A stretch of 52,017 nt of DNA from Apilactobacillus apinorum (lineage in GTDB: Bacteria > Bacillota > Bacilli > Lactobacillales > Lactobacillaceae): NCBI RefSeq assembly GCF_001281175.1, contig NZ_KQ440396.1, positions 691,592 through 743,608 on the forward strand, read 5' to 3'. Positions 18,573 through 27,247 of this stretch are shown piece after piece; within the stretch, counting starts at the first letter, position 1; the number at the start of each line of letters is the position of its first letter. Under the pieces are notes generated by a model. That model made no database searches and was not told the origin of the DNA. It saw nothing but the letters and a program-made list of their open reading frames with translations. Position numbers and translations under genes: made by a program.

Positions 18573-21500
18573 TTATTTAACTAATTTCACTAGGTTCTTG
18601 TTTGAACTTACATATTGACCATTGCTTAATTGTAATCTGTAAGTGGTTCCTAGTTTCTTAACCGACTTAACGTTTAAGACTGTGCCCTTCTTGTAAGACT
18701 TAACGAACTTACTTAGCTTAATGTCTTTGTATAAACGAAGTCCTTTTCCAATAACTTTTACCTTACGAACACTGCTTTGGTAGAACAATGGTTTCATGTA
18801 AGATTTTCTAGCTGTGATGTAACCAACCTTCTTATGGTTTAATTCAAAGGTTCCGTTAGTAATTTCCATTACCTTGTAACGTTTGTATCCATTCTTGTTA
18901 GTTACTACGCCAATAATCTTAAACATGTGTGCATTTGGTCGGTTGTACTTCTTGTATCCTTGTACTCGATTCTTCTTGTTAAAGTAAGCCTTTGAGTATC
19001 TGTAAAGCCCCTTCACCAAGTAAATTCGACGGCCAATAGCTTTATCCTTTGCCTTACCAGCATTATTCTTATGAGCATCAATAACATTCTTGTCTGAATT
19101 ATCGGGAACATTACTAATGTAGTTACTTTGGTGATCAGCATTAATTTGTGCTTTACCAGCATTAAAGGCTTTATCGATTTCATCGGATGTAGTTGCAGAA
19201 TCAATTGCTGCTTGTTCCTTTGATTTATCCGCATCTACTTTGGCCTTTTGGGCATCCTTTTCTGCTTGACTTAGTGTTGAATCATTATCAATATCATTTT
19301 TAACTTTTGTTGCTTCTGATTCCAAACTTGGTCTATGGTCAGCATCAATTTGCGCTTTTCCTGCATCATATGCATTCTTAATGCCGTCAGCTGTAGTAGC
19401 GGCATCAATCGCTTTATTAGCAGCTTCCTTATCAGTATCTACTTTCGCTTTTTGCGCATCTTTTTCTGCTTGACTTAATGTTGCATCATTATCGATGTCA
19501 CCCTTAACCTTAGTTGCTTCTGCATCTAAGTTATCTTTGGCTGATTGTTTTTGATCTTCTAGGCTCTTACCAGATGTATGATCTGCATCAATTTTGGCTT
19601 TACCATCGTTAAACGCTTTATTGATGTCATCAGCATTTGTTGCAGAATCAATTACCTTTTGGCCTGAATCTCTATCTGCATCTACTTTCGCTTTTTGTGC
19701 ATCTTTTTCTGCTTGAGTTAAAGTATTATCAGCATCAATTTCACCCTTAACCTTAGTTGCTTCCGCTTCTAAGTTAGGTCTGTGATCTGCATCAATTTGT
19801 GCTTTTCCTGCATCATATGCATTCTTAATGTCATCGGCTGTAGTTGCACTATTAATTGCCTTTTGACCTGAATCTTTATCTGCATCTACTTTAACTTTTT
19901 GAGCGTCCTTTTCTGCTTGACTCAATGTTGAATCATTATCAATATCATTTTTAACTTTTGTTGCTTCTGATTCTAAACTTGGTCTATGATCAACATCAAT
20001 TTGTGCTTTTCCTGCATCATATGCATTCTTAATACCGTCAGCTGTAGTGGCGGCATCAATCGCTTTATTAGCAGATTCCTTATCAGTATCTACTTTGGCT
20101 TTTTGTGCATCTTTTTCTGCTTGAGTTAAGGTTGCATCATTATCGATATCGCCCTTAACCTTAGTTGCTTCCACATCTAAGTTATCTTTAGCTGATTGTT
20201 TTTGATCATCTAGACTCTTACCTGATTGGTGATCTGCATCAATTTTGGCTTTACCATCGTTAAACGCTTTATTGATGTCATCAGCAGTTGTTGCAGAATC
20301 AATTACCTTTTGGCCTGAATCTCTATCTGCATCCACTTGAGCTTTTTGTGCATCTTTTTGCTCTTGAGTTAAAGTATTATCAGCATCAATTTCACCTTTA
20401 ACCTTAGTTGCTTCTGATTCTAAGTTAGGTCTATGATCTGCATCAATTTGGGCTTTTCCTGCATCATATGCATTCTTAATGCCGTCAGCTGTAGTGGCGG
20501 CATCAATCGCTTTATTAGCAGATTCCTTATCAGTATCTACTTTAGCTTTTTGCGCATCTTTTTCTGTTTGAGTTAAGGTTGCATCATTATCGATATCGCC
20601 CTTAACCTTAGTTGCTTCCACATCTAAGTTATCTTTAGCTGATTGTTTTTGATCATCTAGGTTCTTACCTGGTTGGTGGTCGGCATCAATCTTTGTTTTA
20701 CCATCGTTAAATGCTTTATTGATACCATCTGCTGTAGTTGCACTATCAATTGCTGATTGTCCTGCTGCTCTATCAGCTTCTACCTTTGCTTTTTGGGCGT
20801 CTTTTTCCGCTTGAATTAATGTATTGTCAGCATCTATTTCACTTTTAACCTTAGTTGCTTCTGATTCTAAGTTAGGTCTATGGTCAGCGTCAATTGCTGC
20901 TTTTCCTGCATTAAAGGACTTGTTGATGTCACTAGCTTTAGTAGCGTTATCAATTGCTGATTGTCCTGCTGCTCTATCAGCTTCTACCTTTGCTTTTTGG
21001 GCGTCTTTTTCCGCTTGACTCAATGTTGAATCATTATCAATGTCATTTTTTACTTTATCAGCCTCTGATGAAAGGCTTGGTCTGTGATCTGCGTCAATCG
21101 CTGCTTTACCAGCATTAAAAGCCCTATCAATATCATCGTCTGTAGTGGCATTGTCAATTGCTAATTGTCCTGCTGCTCTATCAGCTTCTACCTTTGCTTT
21201 TTGGGCGTCTTTTTCCGCTTGACTCAATGTTGAATCATTATCAATGTCATTTTTAACTTTAGCAGCTTCCGAAGCTAAGCTTGGTCTGTGATCTGAATCA
21301 ATTGCTGCTTTTCCTGCGTTATAAGCTTCATTTACACCATCGGCATTGCTTGCATTGTCAATTGATTTGTTCCCAGCATCTCTATCGGCTTCTACTTTCG
21401 CTTTTTGTGAATCTTTTTCAGCATCAGTTAAAGTGTCATCATTATCGATATCACCATTTACCTTTTCTGCCTCAGCATTTAAGTTGTTTTTAGCAACTTG

Positions 21501-24500
21501 CTTTTGAGATTCAAGGCTATTGCCTGGTTTGTGATCAGCATCAATTTTAGCTTTTCCATCGTTAAATGCTTTATTGATATCATCAGCTGTAGCGGCATTG
21601 TCAATTACAGATTGACCGCTTACTTTATCTGCATAAACATTAACTTTTTGAGCATTTTTTTCTGCTTGAGTCAATGTATTGTCCGCATCAATTTCGCCAC
21701 TTACCTTTATAGATTCCGCATCCAAACTAGGTCTGTGGTCAGCATCAATTTTGGCCTTACCTGAATCATATGCGTTCTTTATGTCATCGGCATTAGCTGC
21801 AGCATCAATAGCTTTATTGCCGGCATCTCTATCGGCATCTACTTTTGCTTTTTGCGCATCTTTTGAAGATTGACTTAATGTTGGATCTCCATCAATATCA
21901 TTCTTTATCTTCGATGCTTCATTGTCTAAATTAGATTTAGCGTTTGCTTTTTGTGAATCTATAGGTTGACCTGGGGTATGGTCTGCATCAATCGCTGTTT
22001 TACCTGCAGCATATGCGCTCTTTATACCGTCGGCATTAGTTGCTGCATCGATTGCTTTATTTCCAGCTTCCCTATCAGCGTCTACTTTTGCTTTTTGGGC
22101 TGCTTTTTCTGTTGACAATAAAGTGTTATCGGCATCGATTTCTCTCTTTATCTTGTCTGCTTCGGCATTTAAGTTTGACTTAGCATTTGCTTTTTGGTCA
22201 TCTAAACTTGCACCTGGGGTATGGTCTGCATCAATCGCTGTTTTACCTGCAGCATAAGCACTATTTATCCCGTCGGCATTAGTTGCTGCATCAATTGCAT
22301 TATTGCCAGCTTCCCTATCAGCGTCTACTTTTGCCTTTTGGGCTGCTTTTTCTGTTGACAATAAAGTGTTATCGGCATCGATTTCTCTCTTTATCTTGTC
22401 TGCTTCGGCATTTAAGTTTGACTTATCATTTGCTTTTTGGTCATCTAAACTTGCACCTGGGGTATGGTCTGCATCAATCGCTGTTTTACCTGCATCAAAG
22501 GCTTTATTTACTCCATCAACAGTAGTTTCACCATCGATTACTTTTTGATTTGATACTTTATCTGAATCGACTTTAGTTTTTTGTGAATTTTTTTCTGATT
22601 GAGTTAATGTAGGATCATTTTCGATATCATTTTTTACCTTTGTTGCTTCTTCTTCTAAACTAGGCTTATTTATTTTATATACAACATTCACAGTAATTCC
22701 ATCAGAATCACTAGATACCTCATCCTGTTTTGGCACAGAAGGATGTGATTGATCCAACAAAGTATACCCATTAATATTTGGTGATATAACTTCACCAAAT
22801 GAATTACCTGATGATGCTGTCCATGAATCATAATCTACTTTACCACTGTATTCATTGTATGCAGCAGTTCTGGTGAATGATAAAGTTTGAGTTACAGGTT
22901 GTTGTAATTGATTACCGTTTTCATCAACATAGTTAATAGTTCTAGTAACCGTTTTAGATAAATTATTAACTGCTGTTTTAAATAAATTAGAATCACCAGA
23001 AATATTACTGATAGTGTAATTAGCGGAAGGAACCACTTTAATCATTTTAACAAAAGTTTTATTATCCTTTTGTTGATTAGAATACAATGCCTTAAAATCG
23101 CTGGCACTATACTTTGGACCATTTGGATTATCCAAATCTCCAGTACCAACATCTTGTATATATTCATTATCAGATAATGATTCTACTTTAGGGAAACCAT
23201 AAATATTGGTTCCTAATGTGAAGGAAGCAATTAATGGGTTTAGACCAAACATTTTATTGTTATTTACTGCATTCTTAGTATCCCAATTACTAAAATCATA
23301 ATATCTCCCAACATTATTAACTTTTTGGTAAGTATCGAACATTTCAGTCATATCAATAACATTTGATAGATCCCATTTTGTCATTCCGTTTATGTTTTTA
23401 AGGTTATGATCACCGTAAAACATATAAAAAGCTTTTTTTACCGAAGATACTTTCCAATTAGATATATCATCAACATTATCGAGAGTATCGATATGTTCAA
23501 AAATGAAAGATAAATTAGTTACTTTTGAAACATTCCAGTTAGATAATCCAGATAAATTAGTTATGCTTGTAAAGCTAAAAGCATCCGAAAGATCCGTAAC
23601 ATTTGATACATCCCATCCACTTAATGGACTAAGGTCTTTTACCCCTGAACTATTCGAAAATAACCCGCTCATATCAGTAACATTTGATACATTCCACTTT
23701 GATAGTGGGGTAAGATCCAAACTATCAGACTTCATTGAGAAAGCACTATTTAAAGTAGTAACTTTTGATGTGTTCCAATTTTGTAATGGCTGTAAATCAT
23801 TTACATAAGACTGGAAAAATATCTGCTGCATGTCAGTGACGTTTGATACATCCCATCTACTTAGTCCTCTCAGATTCAAAACTTTTGTTTTTAAATAACC
23901 ATTACCAAAAGTATAGTGAAGGCTTTTAACATTCGATACATTCCACCCACTTAATGCAATAGTGTCTGTTATATTAGTTACATCAAATGCATACTCCAAT
24001 GTATTAACATTTGATACGTTCCATCCACTTAACGGACTAATATCAGATAGGCTAGAATCTTCATAAAAGATACCGTTTAAGTTTGTAACATTTGATACAT
24101 TCCATCCACTTAATGCACTAATATCGGTTAAATTAGGATCACTAAAGAACATCTGTTTTGCAATTGTCATAGAAGAAGTATCAACATTTACGTTGTTTGT
24201 TGACTTAATATCTGAAAGTTTTGGTAAATTAGAAAAAACATATGAAGCATCGCCCGTAATTTGCACAGATCCAGCACTTTGTCCATCAAACAAAATATGT
24301 TGAACGTCTGTTTTTGATAATCCACTCCATCCTTTTATAGCAGGTGAATATATTGTATCAGCTACTGGATTTTGAGAATTAATAACCCCACTATGAATAA
24401 CTAAAGTTCCTGCTTGATATTGATCAGTAGCATTACCATAGAAGTCCCATTTAACGGAACTATTTTGCGGTGATGAAACCGTAGGAGCGTTTCCGTCTCT

Positions 24501-24887
24501 ATTAGATAGAACTGCATCAGATGAACTAATACTATTGTTCCAGCTTTGATCAGAATCACTCGCTGCTGATGAAGCAGTTACACTAGCTGAACTTAAACTA
24601 TTCGAAGCAGTTAAAGAATCTACACTTGCACTAGAAACTTGGGCAGCACTTGAACTTGATGATGAACTAGCACTATTATCACTTGCTGATGATGAACTAA
24701 CAGCTGAAGAACTGGTTTGAGTAGCCACTTGTGTAACAGTATCAGCACTAGCAGTTGTAGTGCTTAACATAATTGATCCACCAAGGATAGACAATGTGGC
24801 AACAGACACTACCACCCATTGTTTCTTTACTTTTTTCAAAATTTTTCGATCACTTGATTTACTATACTGATTTTTATTAAACATCAT
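18573..24887 (-). CDS. Giant repeat-rich surface protein (BspA-type repeats, DUF1542-like repeats)
   Basis: About 2104 residues from ATG 24887 (GAGGGAGAAAAG upstream). The N-terminus FNKNQYSKSSDRKILKKVKKQW followed by a hydrophobic stretch is a KxYKxGKxW-type signal peptide, cut near ASADT. A Ser/Ala-rich stalk follows, then about ten BspA-type (DUF285) units such as LSGWNVSNVTNL, one MucBP-like domain (RTINYVDENGNQL), then 16 repeats ending in IDADH, each carrying K-IDxDxTLxQAEKDAQKAKV (DUF1542-like, helical and highly charged). The C-terminal domain of about 150 basic residues matches that of the convergent LRR gene. No LPXTG is present. A long adhesive fibre held non-covalently is the likely role. 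The frame is uninterrupted throughout. Confidence 0.88.
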   Translation of the reverse strand: MMFNKNQYSKSSDRKILKKVKKQWVVVSVATLSILGGSIMLSTTTASADTVTQVATQTSSSAVSSSSASDNSASSSSSSSAAQVSSASVDSLTASNSLSSASVTASSAASDSDQSWNNSISSSDAVLSNRDGNAPTVSSPQNSSVKWDFYGNATDQYQAGTLVIHSGVINSQNPVADTIYSPAIKGWSGLSKTDVQHILFDGQSAGSVQITGDASYVFSNLPKLSDIKSTNNVNVDTSSMTIAKQMFFSDPNLTDISALSGWNVSNVTNLNGIFYEDSSLSDISPLSGWNVSNVNTLEYAFDVTNITDTIALSGWNVSNVKSLHYTFGNGYLKTKVLNLRGLSRWDVSNVTDMQQIFFQSYVNDLQPLQNWNTSKVTTLNSAFSMKSDSLDLTPLSKWNVSNVTDMSGLFSNSSGVKDLSPLSGWDVSNVTDLSDAFSFTSITNLSGLSNWNVSKVTNLSFIFEHIDTLDNVDDISNWKVSSVKKAFYMFYGDHNLKNINGMTKWDLSNVIDMTEMFDTYQKVNNVGRYYDFSNWDTKNAVNNNKMFGLNPLIASFTLGTNIYGFPKVESLSDNEYIQDVGTGDLDNPNGPKYSASDFKALYSNQQKDNKTFVKMIKVVPSANYTISNISGDSNLFKTAVNNLSKTVTRTINYVDENGNQLQQPVTQTLSFTRTAAYNEYSGKVDYDSWTASSGNSFGEVISPNINGYTLLDQSHPSVPKQDEVSSDSDGITVNVVYKINKPSLEEEATKVKNDIENDPTLTQSEKNSQKTKVDSDKVSNQKVIDGETTVDGVNKAFDAGKTAIDADHTPGASLDDQKANDKSNLNAEADKIKREIDADNTLLSTEKAAQKAKVDADREAGNNAIDAATNADGINSAYAAGKTAIDADHTPGASLDDQKANAKSNLNAEADKIKREIDADNTLLSTEKAAQKAKVDADREAGNKAIDAATNADGIKSAYAAGKTAIDADHTPGQPIDSQKANAKSNLDNEASKIKNDIDGDPTLSQSSKDAQKAKVDADRDAGNKAIDAAANADDIKNAYDSGKAKIDADHRPSLDAESIKVSGEIDADNTLTQAEKNAQKVNVYADKVSGQSVIDNAATADDINKAFNDGKAKIDADHKPGNSLESQKQVAKNNLNAEAEKVNGDIDNDDTLTDAEKDSQKAKVEADRDAGNKSIDNASNADGVNEAYNAGKAAIDSDHRPSLASEAAKVKNDIDNDSTLSQAEKDAQKAKVEADRAAGQLAIDNATTDDDIDRAFNAGKAAIDADHRPSLSSEADKVKNDIDNDSTLSQAEKDAQKAKVEADRAAGQSAIDNATKASDINKSFNAGKAAIDADHRPNLESEATKVKSEIDADNTLIQAEKDAQKAKVEADRAAGQSAIDSATTADGINKAFNDGKTKIDADHQPGKNLDDQKQSAKDNLDVEATKVKGDIDNDATLTQTEKDAQKAKVDTDKESANKAIDAATTADGIKNAYDAGKAQIDADHRPNLESEATKVKGEIDADNTLTQEQKDAQKAQVDADRDSGQKVIDSATTADDINKAFNDGKAKIDADHQSGKSLDDQKQSAKDNLDVEATKVKGDIDNDATLTQAEKDAQKAKVDTDKESANKAIDAATTADGIKNAYDAGKAQIDVDHRPSLESEATKVKNDIDNDSTLSQAEKDAQKVKVDADKDSGQKAINSATTADDIKNAYDAGKAQIDADHRPNLEAEATKVKGEIDADNTLTQAEKDAQKAKVDADRDSGQKVIDSATNADDINKAFNDGKAKIDADHTSGKSLEDQKQSAKDNLDAEATKVKGDIDNDATLSQAEKDAQKAKVDTDKEAANKAIDAATTADGIKNAYDAGKAQIDADHRPSLESEATKVKNDIDNDSTLSQAEKDAQKAKVDADKSKEQAAIDSATTSDEIDKAFNAGKAQINADHQSNYISNVPDNSDKNVIDAHKNNAGKAKDKAIGRRIYLVKGLYRYSKAYFNKKNRVQGYKKYNRPNAHMFKIIGVVTNKNGYKRYKVMEITNGTFELNHKKVGYITARKSYMKPLFYQSSVRKVKVIGKGLRLYKDIKLSKFVKSYKKGTVLNVKSVKKLGTTYRLQLSNGQYVSSNKNLVKLVK
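19125..22665 (-). repeat. Sixteen tandem protein repeats in the giant surface protein
   Basis: Each unit ends in a GKxxIDADH-like motif. Two linker types follow: a short one (RPSLESEATKVK) and a long one (xPGKSLDDQKQSAKDNL then a helix), giving units of about 62-63 and 76-77 residues. Several units are nearly identical in DNA, pointing to recent duplication or gene conversion. Boundaries are approximate. Confidence 0.85.
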
Positions 24888-25237
24888 AATTATCTTTTCT
24901 CCCTCTATAATATTGAGATTACGATTCCTCATTATAATTATGAAGTTTGTGATTTGAACTTAAGTTTTACTAAAATACTTTAAACTTTTACGTAATAAAT
25001 AAATGATAAATATACTTTATGTAACCCAAATTATTTTAATTTACTGATATATAAGTATTGTCCAAATGTATTTTTTATCTTATTTATATATTTTGGACAA
25101 AAAGTTAAACGCTGATTTTTTACTAATTAAACAATATTTTAAAAAGCACTCACAAAAAGTTAGTGTTTTTTATTGCTTTTAATCTCAATACATGAAATAT
25201 TAGATATTATGGTTTTAATAAATTGGAGATGAAAATT
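24888..25237. other. Divergent intergenic region (about 350 bases)
   Basis: AT-rich gap between the giant surface gene and the YczE-like gene. It holds a 9-base-arm inverted repeat (25058-25066 with 25092-25100) and an imperfect hairpin with a T-run at 25141-25173. I found no gene or RNA and could not fix the promoters. Confidence 0.5.
25058..25100. promoter_or_regulatory. Inverted repeat TTGTCCAAA / TTTGGACAA
   Basis: Perfect 9-base arms separated by 25 bases in the divergent region. Centre-to-centre spacing is 34 bases, about three helical turns, so a looping repressor or paired operator is conceivable. No regulator is assigned. Confidence 0.4.
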
Positions 25238-25873
25238 TTGAAACATATTATTTTATGGCGCACGATTTTATACATAATTGGTCTAAATATCTTAGCGCTA
25301 GGAACTACTTTATTTGCATGTGGACAATTAGGAGTTAGTTCTTTAGTTTCCGTGCCACAAACATTATCTTTTATCATTCATACTACATTAGGACACGCCA
25401 CAACCATTTTCTTTGTGATTCTAGTAATTGTTGAAATGGTTATCTTACGAACCGTTCAAATCAAAATACTATTACAATTAGTACTATCTTTTGTATTTGG
25501 TTGGTTAGTTGATTTTTACGGCATTACAGTTGGTTTAAAAAAGATTCCACTAGAAGGATTCGGTGAACGCATCCCTGTTACTTTATTAGCAATTATTTGT
25601 ACCGCCTTGGGAATATTCATGATGGTAAAAGCAGACTTCGTTTTGATCCCAGCCGATGGCTTTGTAAACGTCATTAGTCAAAAGTTAAACAAACCTTTTG
25701 GTATGATGAAATTTAGTTTTGATGCATCTATGATCGTCATTACCATAATCTTAGGATTGGTATTTTTACACCGAATTGCATCAATCGGAATTGGTACATT
25801 ATTAGCAGTGTTATTCGTTGGTCAATTGATCAATCTATTTAATTACATTCTAGATAAAACTAAAAAAGCATAG
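25238..25873 (+). CDS. YczE/YitT-like integral membrane protein
   Basis: About 211 hydrophobic residues with five or so membrane helices. The N-terminal LYIIGLNILALGTTLFACGQLGVSS pattern (read in parts), the central LQLVLSFVFGWLVDFY and the motif VLIPADGFVNVISQK with a following FGMMKFSFD are typical of the YczE branch of YitT-like proteins. Function in this family is poorly known. I chose TTG 25238, which has GGAGATG nine bases upstream; the in-frame ATG at 25229 is too close to that ribosome site. It ends inside a shared bidirectional terminator with the convergent gene. Confidence 0.7.
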   Translation: MKHIILWRTILYIIGLNILALGTTLFACGQLGVSSLVSVPQTLSFIIHTTLGHATTIFFVILVIVEMVILRTVQIKILLQLVLSFVFGWLVDFYGITVGLKKIPLEGFGERIPVTLLAIICTALGIFMMVKADFVLIPADGFVNVISQKLNKPFGMMKFSFDASMIVITIILGLVFLHRIASIGIGTLLAVLFVGQLINLFNYILDKTKKA

Positions 25874-25895
25874 AGCAAGCGCTCTATGCTTTTTT
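25862..25895. terminator. Bidirectional terminator containing both stop codons
   Basis: Perfect 15-base arms (25862-25876 and 25881-25895) with a four-base loop. The rightward gene ends Lys-Lys-Ala-TAG within the left arm and the leftward gene ends Lys-Lys-Ala-TAG within the right arm. Confidence 0.9.
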
Positions 25896-26375
25896 AAATT
25901 TACGACGATAATCTGCATACATTCCAATAATTATTCCGACATTGCATACAACAAAATAAAAGAAGAAAAATCCACCAACATTATTAGACCATAATGCTGA
26001 CGTGTATAATAGCACCCACATGAAGATCAAAGTTAACATGTTTGAAAATATATAATTCTTTATACAAGCATTTCTTTCATCTTTGCTATCATACTCATAA
26101 TAGTCGAATCCATGCTTTTTAATGAGTCTTCCCATATAACCAGATGCTACAACAATTGCGATTAGATCCATAAATATCAATCCGGTTAAAACATTATACG
26201 AATTCAGAACATTGATTAATATCATCGATAAACAGGATGATAGTAGTAGAAAAGCAATTAGGCCAACTGCCACCTTATTACCAGCTTCATTGACCACTTT
26301 TTCAGAATACTCATCAAAAGGTCTATTGATTCCGTAATACCATTTAACCACTTTAATAAAGAACGTTTCTTTCAT
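25884..26375 (-). CDS. DUF3278-like membrane protein
   Basis: 163 residues with an N-terminal cytoplasmic segment (WYYGINRPFDEYSEKVVNEAGN) followed by four predicted membrane helices in two pairs, split by a charged stretch (YYEYDSKDERNA). The pattern matches the DUF3278 family of lactic acid bacteria, which commonly lies next to a small XRE regulator, as here. ATG start with GGAGATGAGG upstream, 12 bases after the XRE stop, so it is translated with that gene. Function unknown. Confidence 0.6.
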   Translation of the reverse strand: MKETFFIKVVKWYYGINRPFDEYSEKVVNEAGNKVAVGLIAFLLLSSCLSMILINVLNSYNVLTGLIFMDLIAIVVASGYMGRLIKKHGFDYYEYDSKDERNACIKNYIFSNMLTLIFMWVLLYTSALWSNNVGGFFFFYFVVCNVGIIIGMYADYRRKFKKA

Positions 26376-26387
26376 ATCCTCATCTCC

Positions 26388-26576
26388 CTAATGCCAAAAT
26401 AGTGTGTTTAAATCTGTTTGTAATTCTTCAGCTAGACTAACGCATAGTTTTAAACTGGGATTATATTCGCCCTTTTCAATCAAACTTAAAGTTTGACGAG
26501 AAATACCAACTAGTTGCGCAAGATCTTTTTGCTGAATATTCAATTTGGTTCGTATTTCCTTAACTCTATTTTCCAA
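26388..26576 (-). CDS. Small XRE-family DNA-binding regulator
   Basis: 62 residues made almost entirely of one Cro/C1-type helix-turn-helix: LNIQQKDLAQLVGISRQTLSLIEKGEYNPSL with the typical QxDLAxxxGxSRQTxxxIExG pattern. It resembles the YozG/YgzD group of minimal repressors often paired with membrane protein genes. TTG start with GAGGGG upstream. It sits between two DUF3278-like genes in one leftward operon and probably autoregulates it; its operator was not identified. Confidence 0.85.
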   Translation of the reverse strand: MENRVKEIRTKLNIQQKDLAQLVGISRQTLSLIEKGEYNPSLKLCVSLAEELQTDLNTLFWH

Positions 26577-26596
26577 GATAACCCCTCGCAGCGTCT

Positions 26597-27127
26597 TTAT
26601 TTTTGAATTTTATTTTTTAAAGTAATATATACAGCAAAGCCACAAATCACAGCAAAAACTAGCAACATTACATTATTCCATGGACTTAACACTCTCTCCG
26701 CAATGGTGTTACCGGCATTATTGGGACCACCAAAGATAACAATCGCTTTTTCCAAAACAAAAAACAATATTCCACAATTCACTCCACGACGTTTCGCCTT
26801 CTTTACCAATGTTTCATATGATTGTTCATTAGTTACATCAATTAAGTCAATTTTACTTTTACGTACTTTATATTTTAGAAACGCTAATGTTACTGACATA
26901 GCCAACAAGTTAATCAATAATATGACTGCTAATAAGTTATATAAAAAGTTTTCAGAAGATGAATTTAAAAAGATACATCCAGCAACCAAAAATTCAATAA
27001 AACTAAATATAAAATAAGATCCAAACGCAATAAAACCACTTTCGTATAAGACATTTTGTTGGTATTCATCCCTTTTAGATGGAACACCCAATTCATATTC
27101 GATAATTTTGCTTAATATTTTTTTCAT
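26597..27127 (-). CDS. DUF3278-like membrane protein, second copy
   Basis: 176 residues with four predicted membrane helices. The N-terminal YELGVPSKRDEYQQNVLYESGF corresponds to YYGINRPFDEYSEKVVNEAGN of the gene two places downstream, so the two are distant paralogues. A charged loop (KYKVRKSKIDLIDVTNEQSYETL) splits the helices. ATG start with AGGAAG upstream. It is the first gene of the operon and lies 20 bases before the XRE regulator. Function unknown; stress sensing or sensing of a membrane-active compound are possibilities only. Confidence 0.6.
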   Translation of the reverse strand: MKKILSKIIEYELGVPSKRDEYQQNVLYESGFIAFGSYFIFSFIEFLVAGCIFLNSSSENFLYNLLAVILLINLLAMSVTLAFLKYKVRKSKIDLIDVTNEQSYETLVKKAKRRGVNCGILFFVLEKAIVIFGGPNNAGNTIAERVLSPWNNVMLLVFAVICGFAVYITLKNKIQK

Positions 27128-27212
27128 TAGATATGCACTTCCTAATTCATTTTAGGTAATATATATATTCCATATGTAAACTATATATTACATGATTCAA
27201 AAATGCAAGCAT

Positions 27213-27243
27213 AAAAAAACTACGATTTACATCGTAGTTTTTT
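27213..27243 (-). terminator. Terminator after the 27248-28120 gene
   Basis: AACTACGAT pairs with ATCGTAGTT around TTAC, with A- and T-runs outside, just after the stop codon of the gene transcribed from the right. Confidence 0.88.
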
Positions 27244-27247
27244 ATTA

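Noticed and set aside
20824-22548. Several plus-strand open frames across the giant surface gene
   Set aside because: They are antisense to repeated coding DNA, recur with the same period as the repeats and have no ribosome sites.
19125-22665. Regularly repeated sequence resembling an array
   Set aside because: Not a CRISPR array: repeats are long, in one open frame and translate to a consistent protein unit.
25141-25173. Imperfect hairpin with T-run before the YczE-like gene
   Set aside because: Seven pairs with one mismatch in a very AT-rich region; too weak to list as a terminator.
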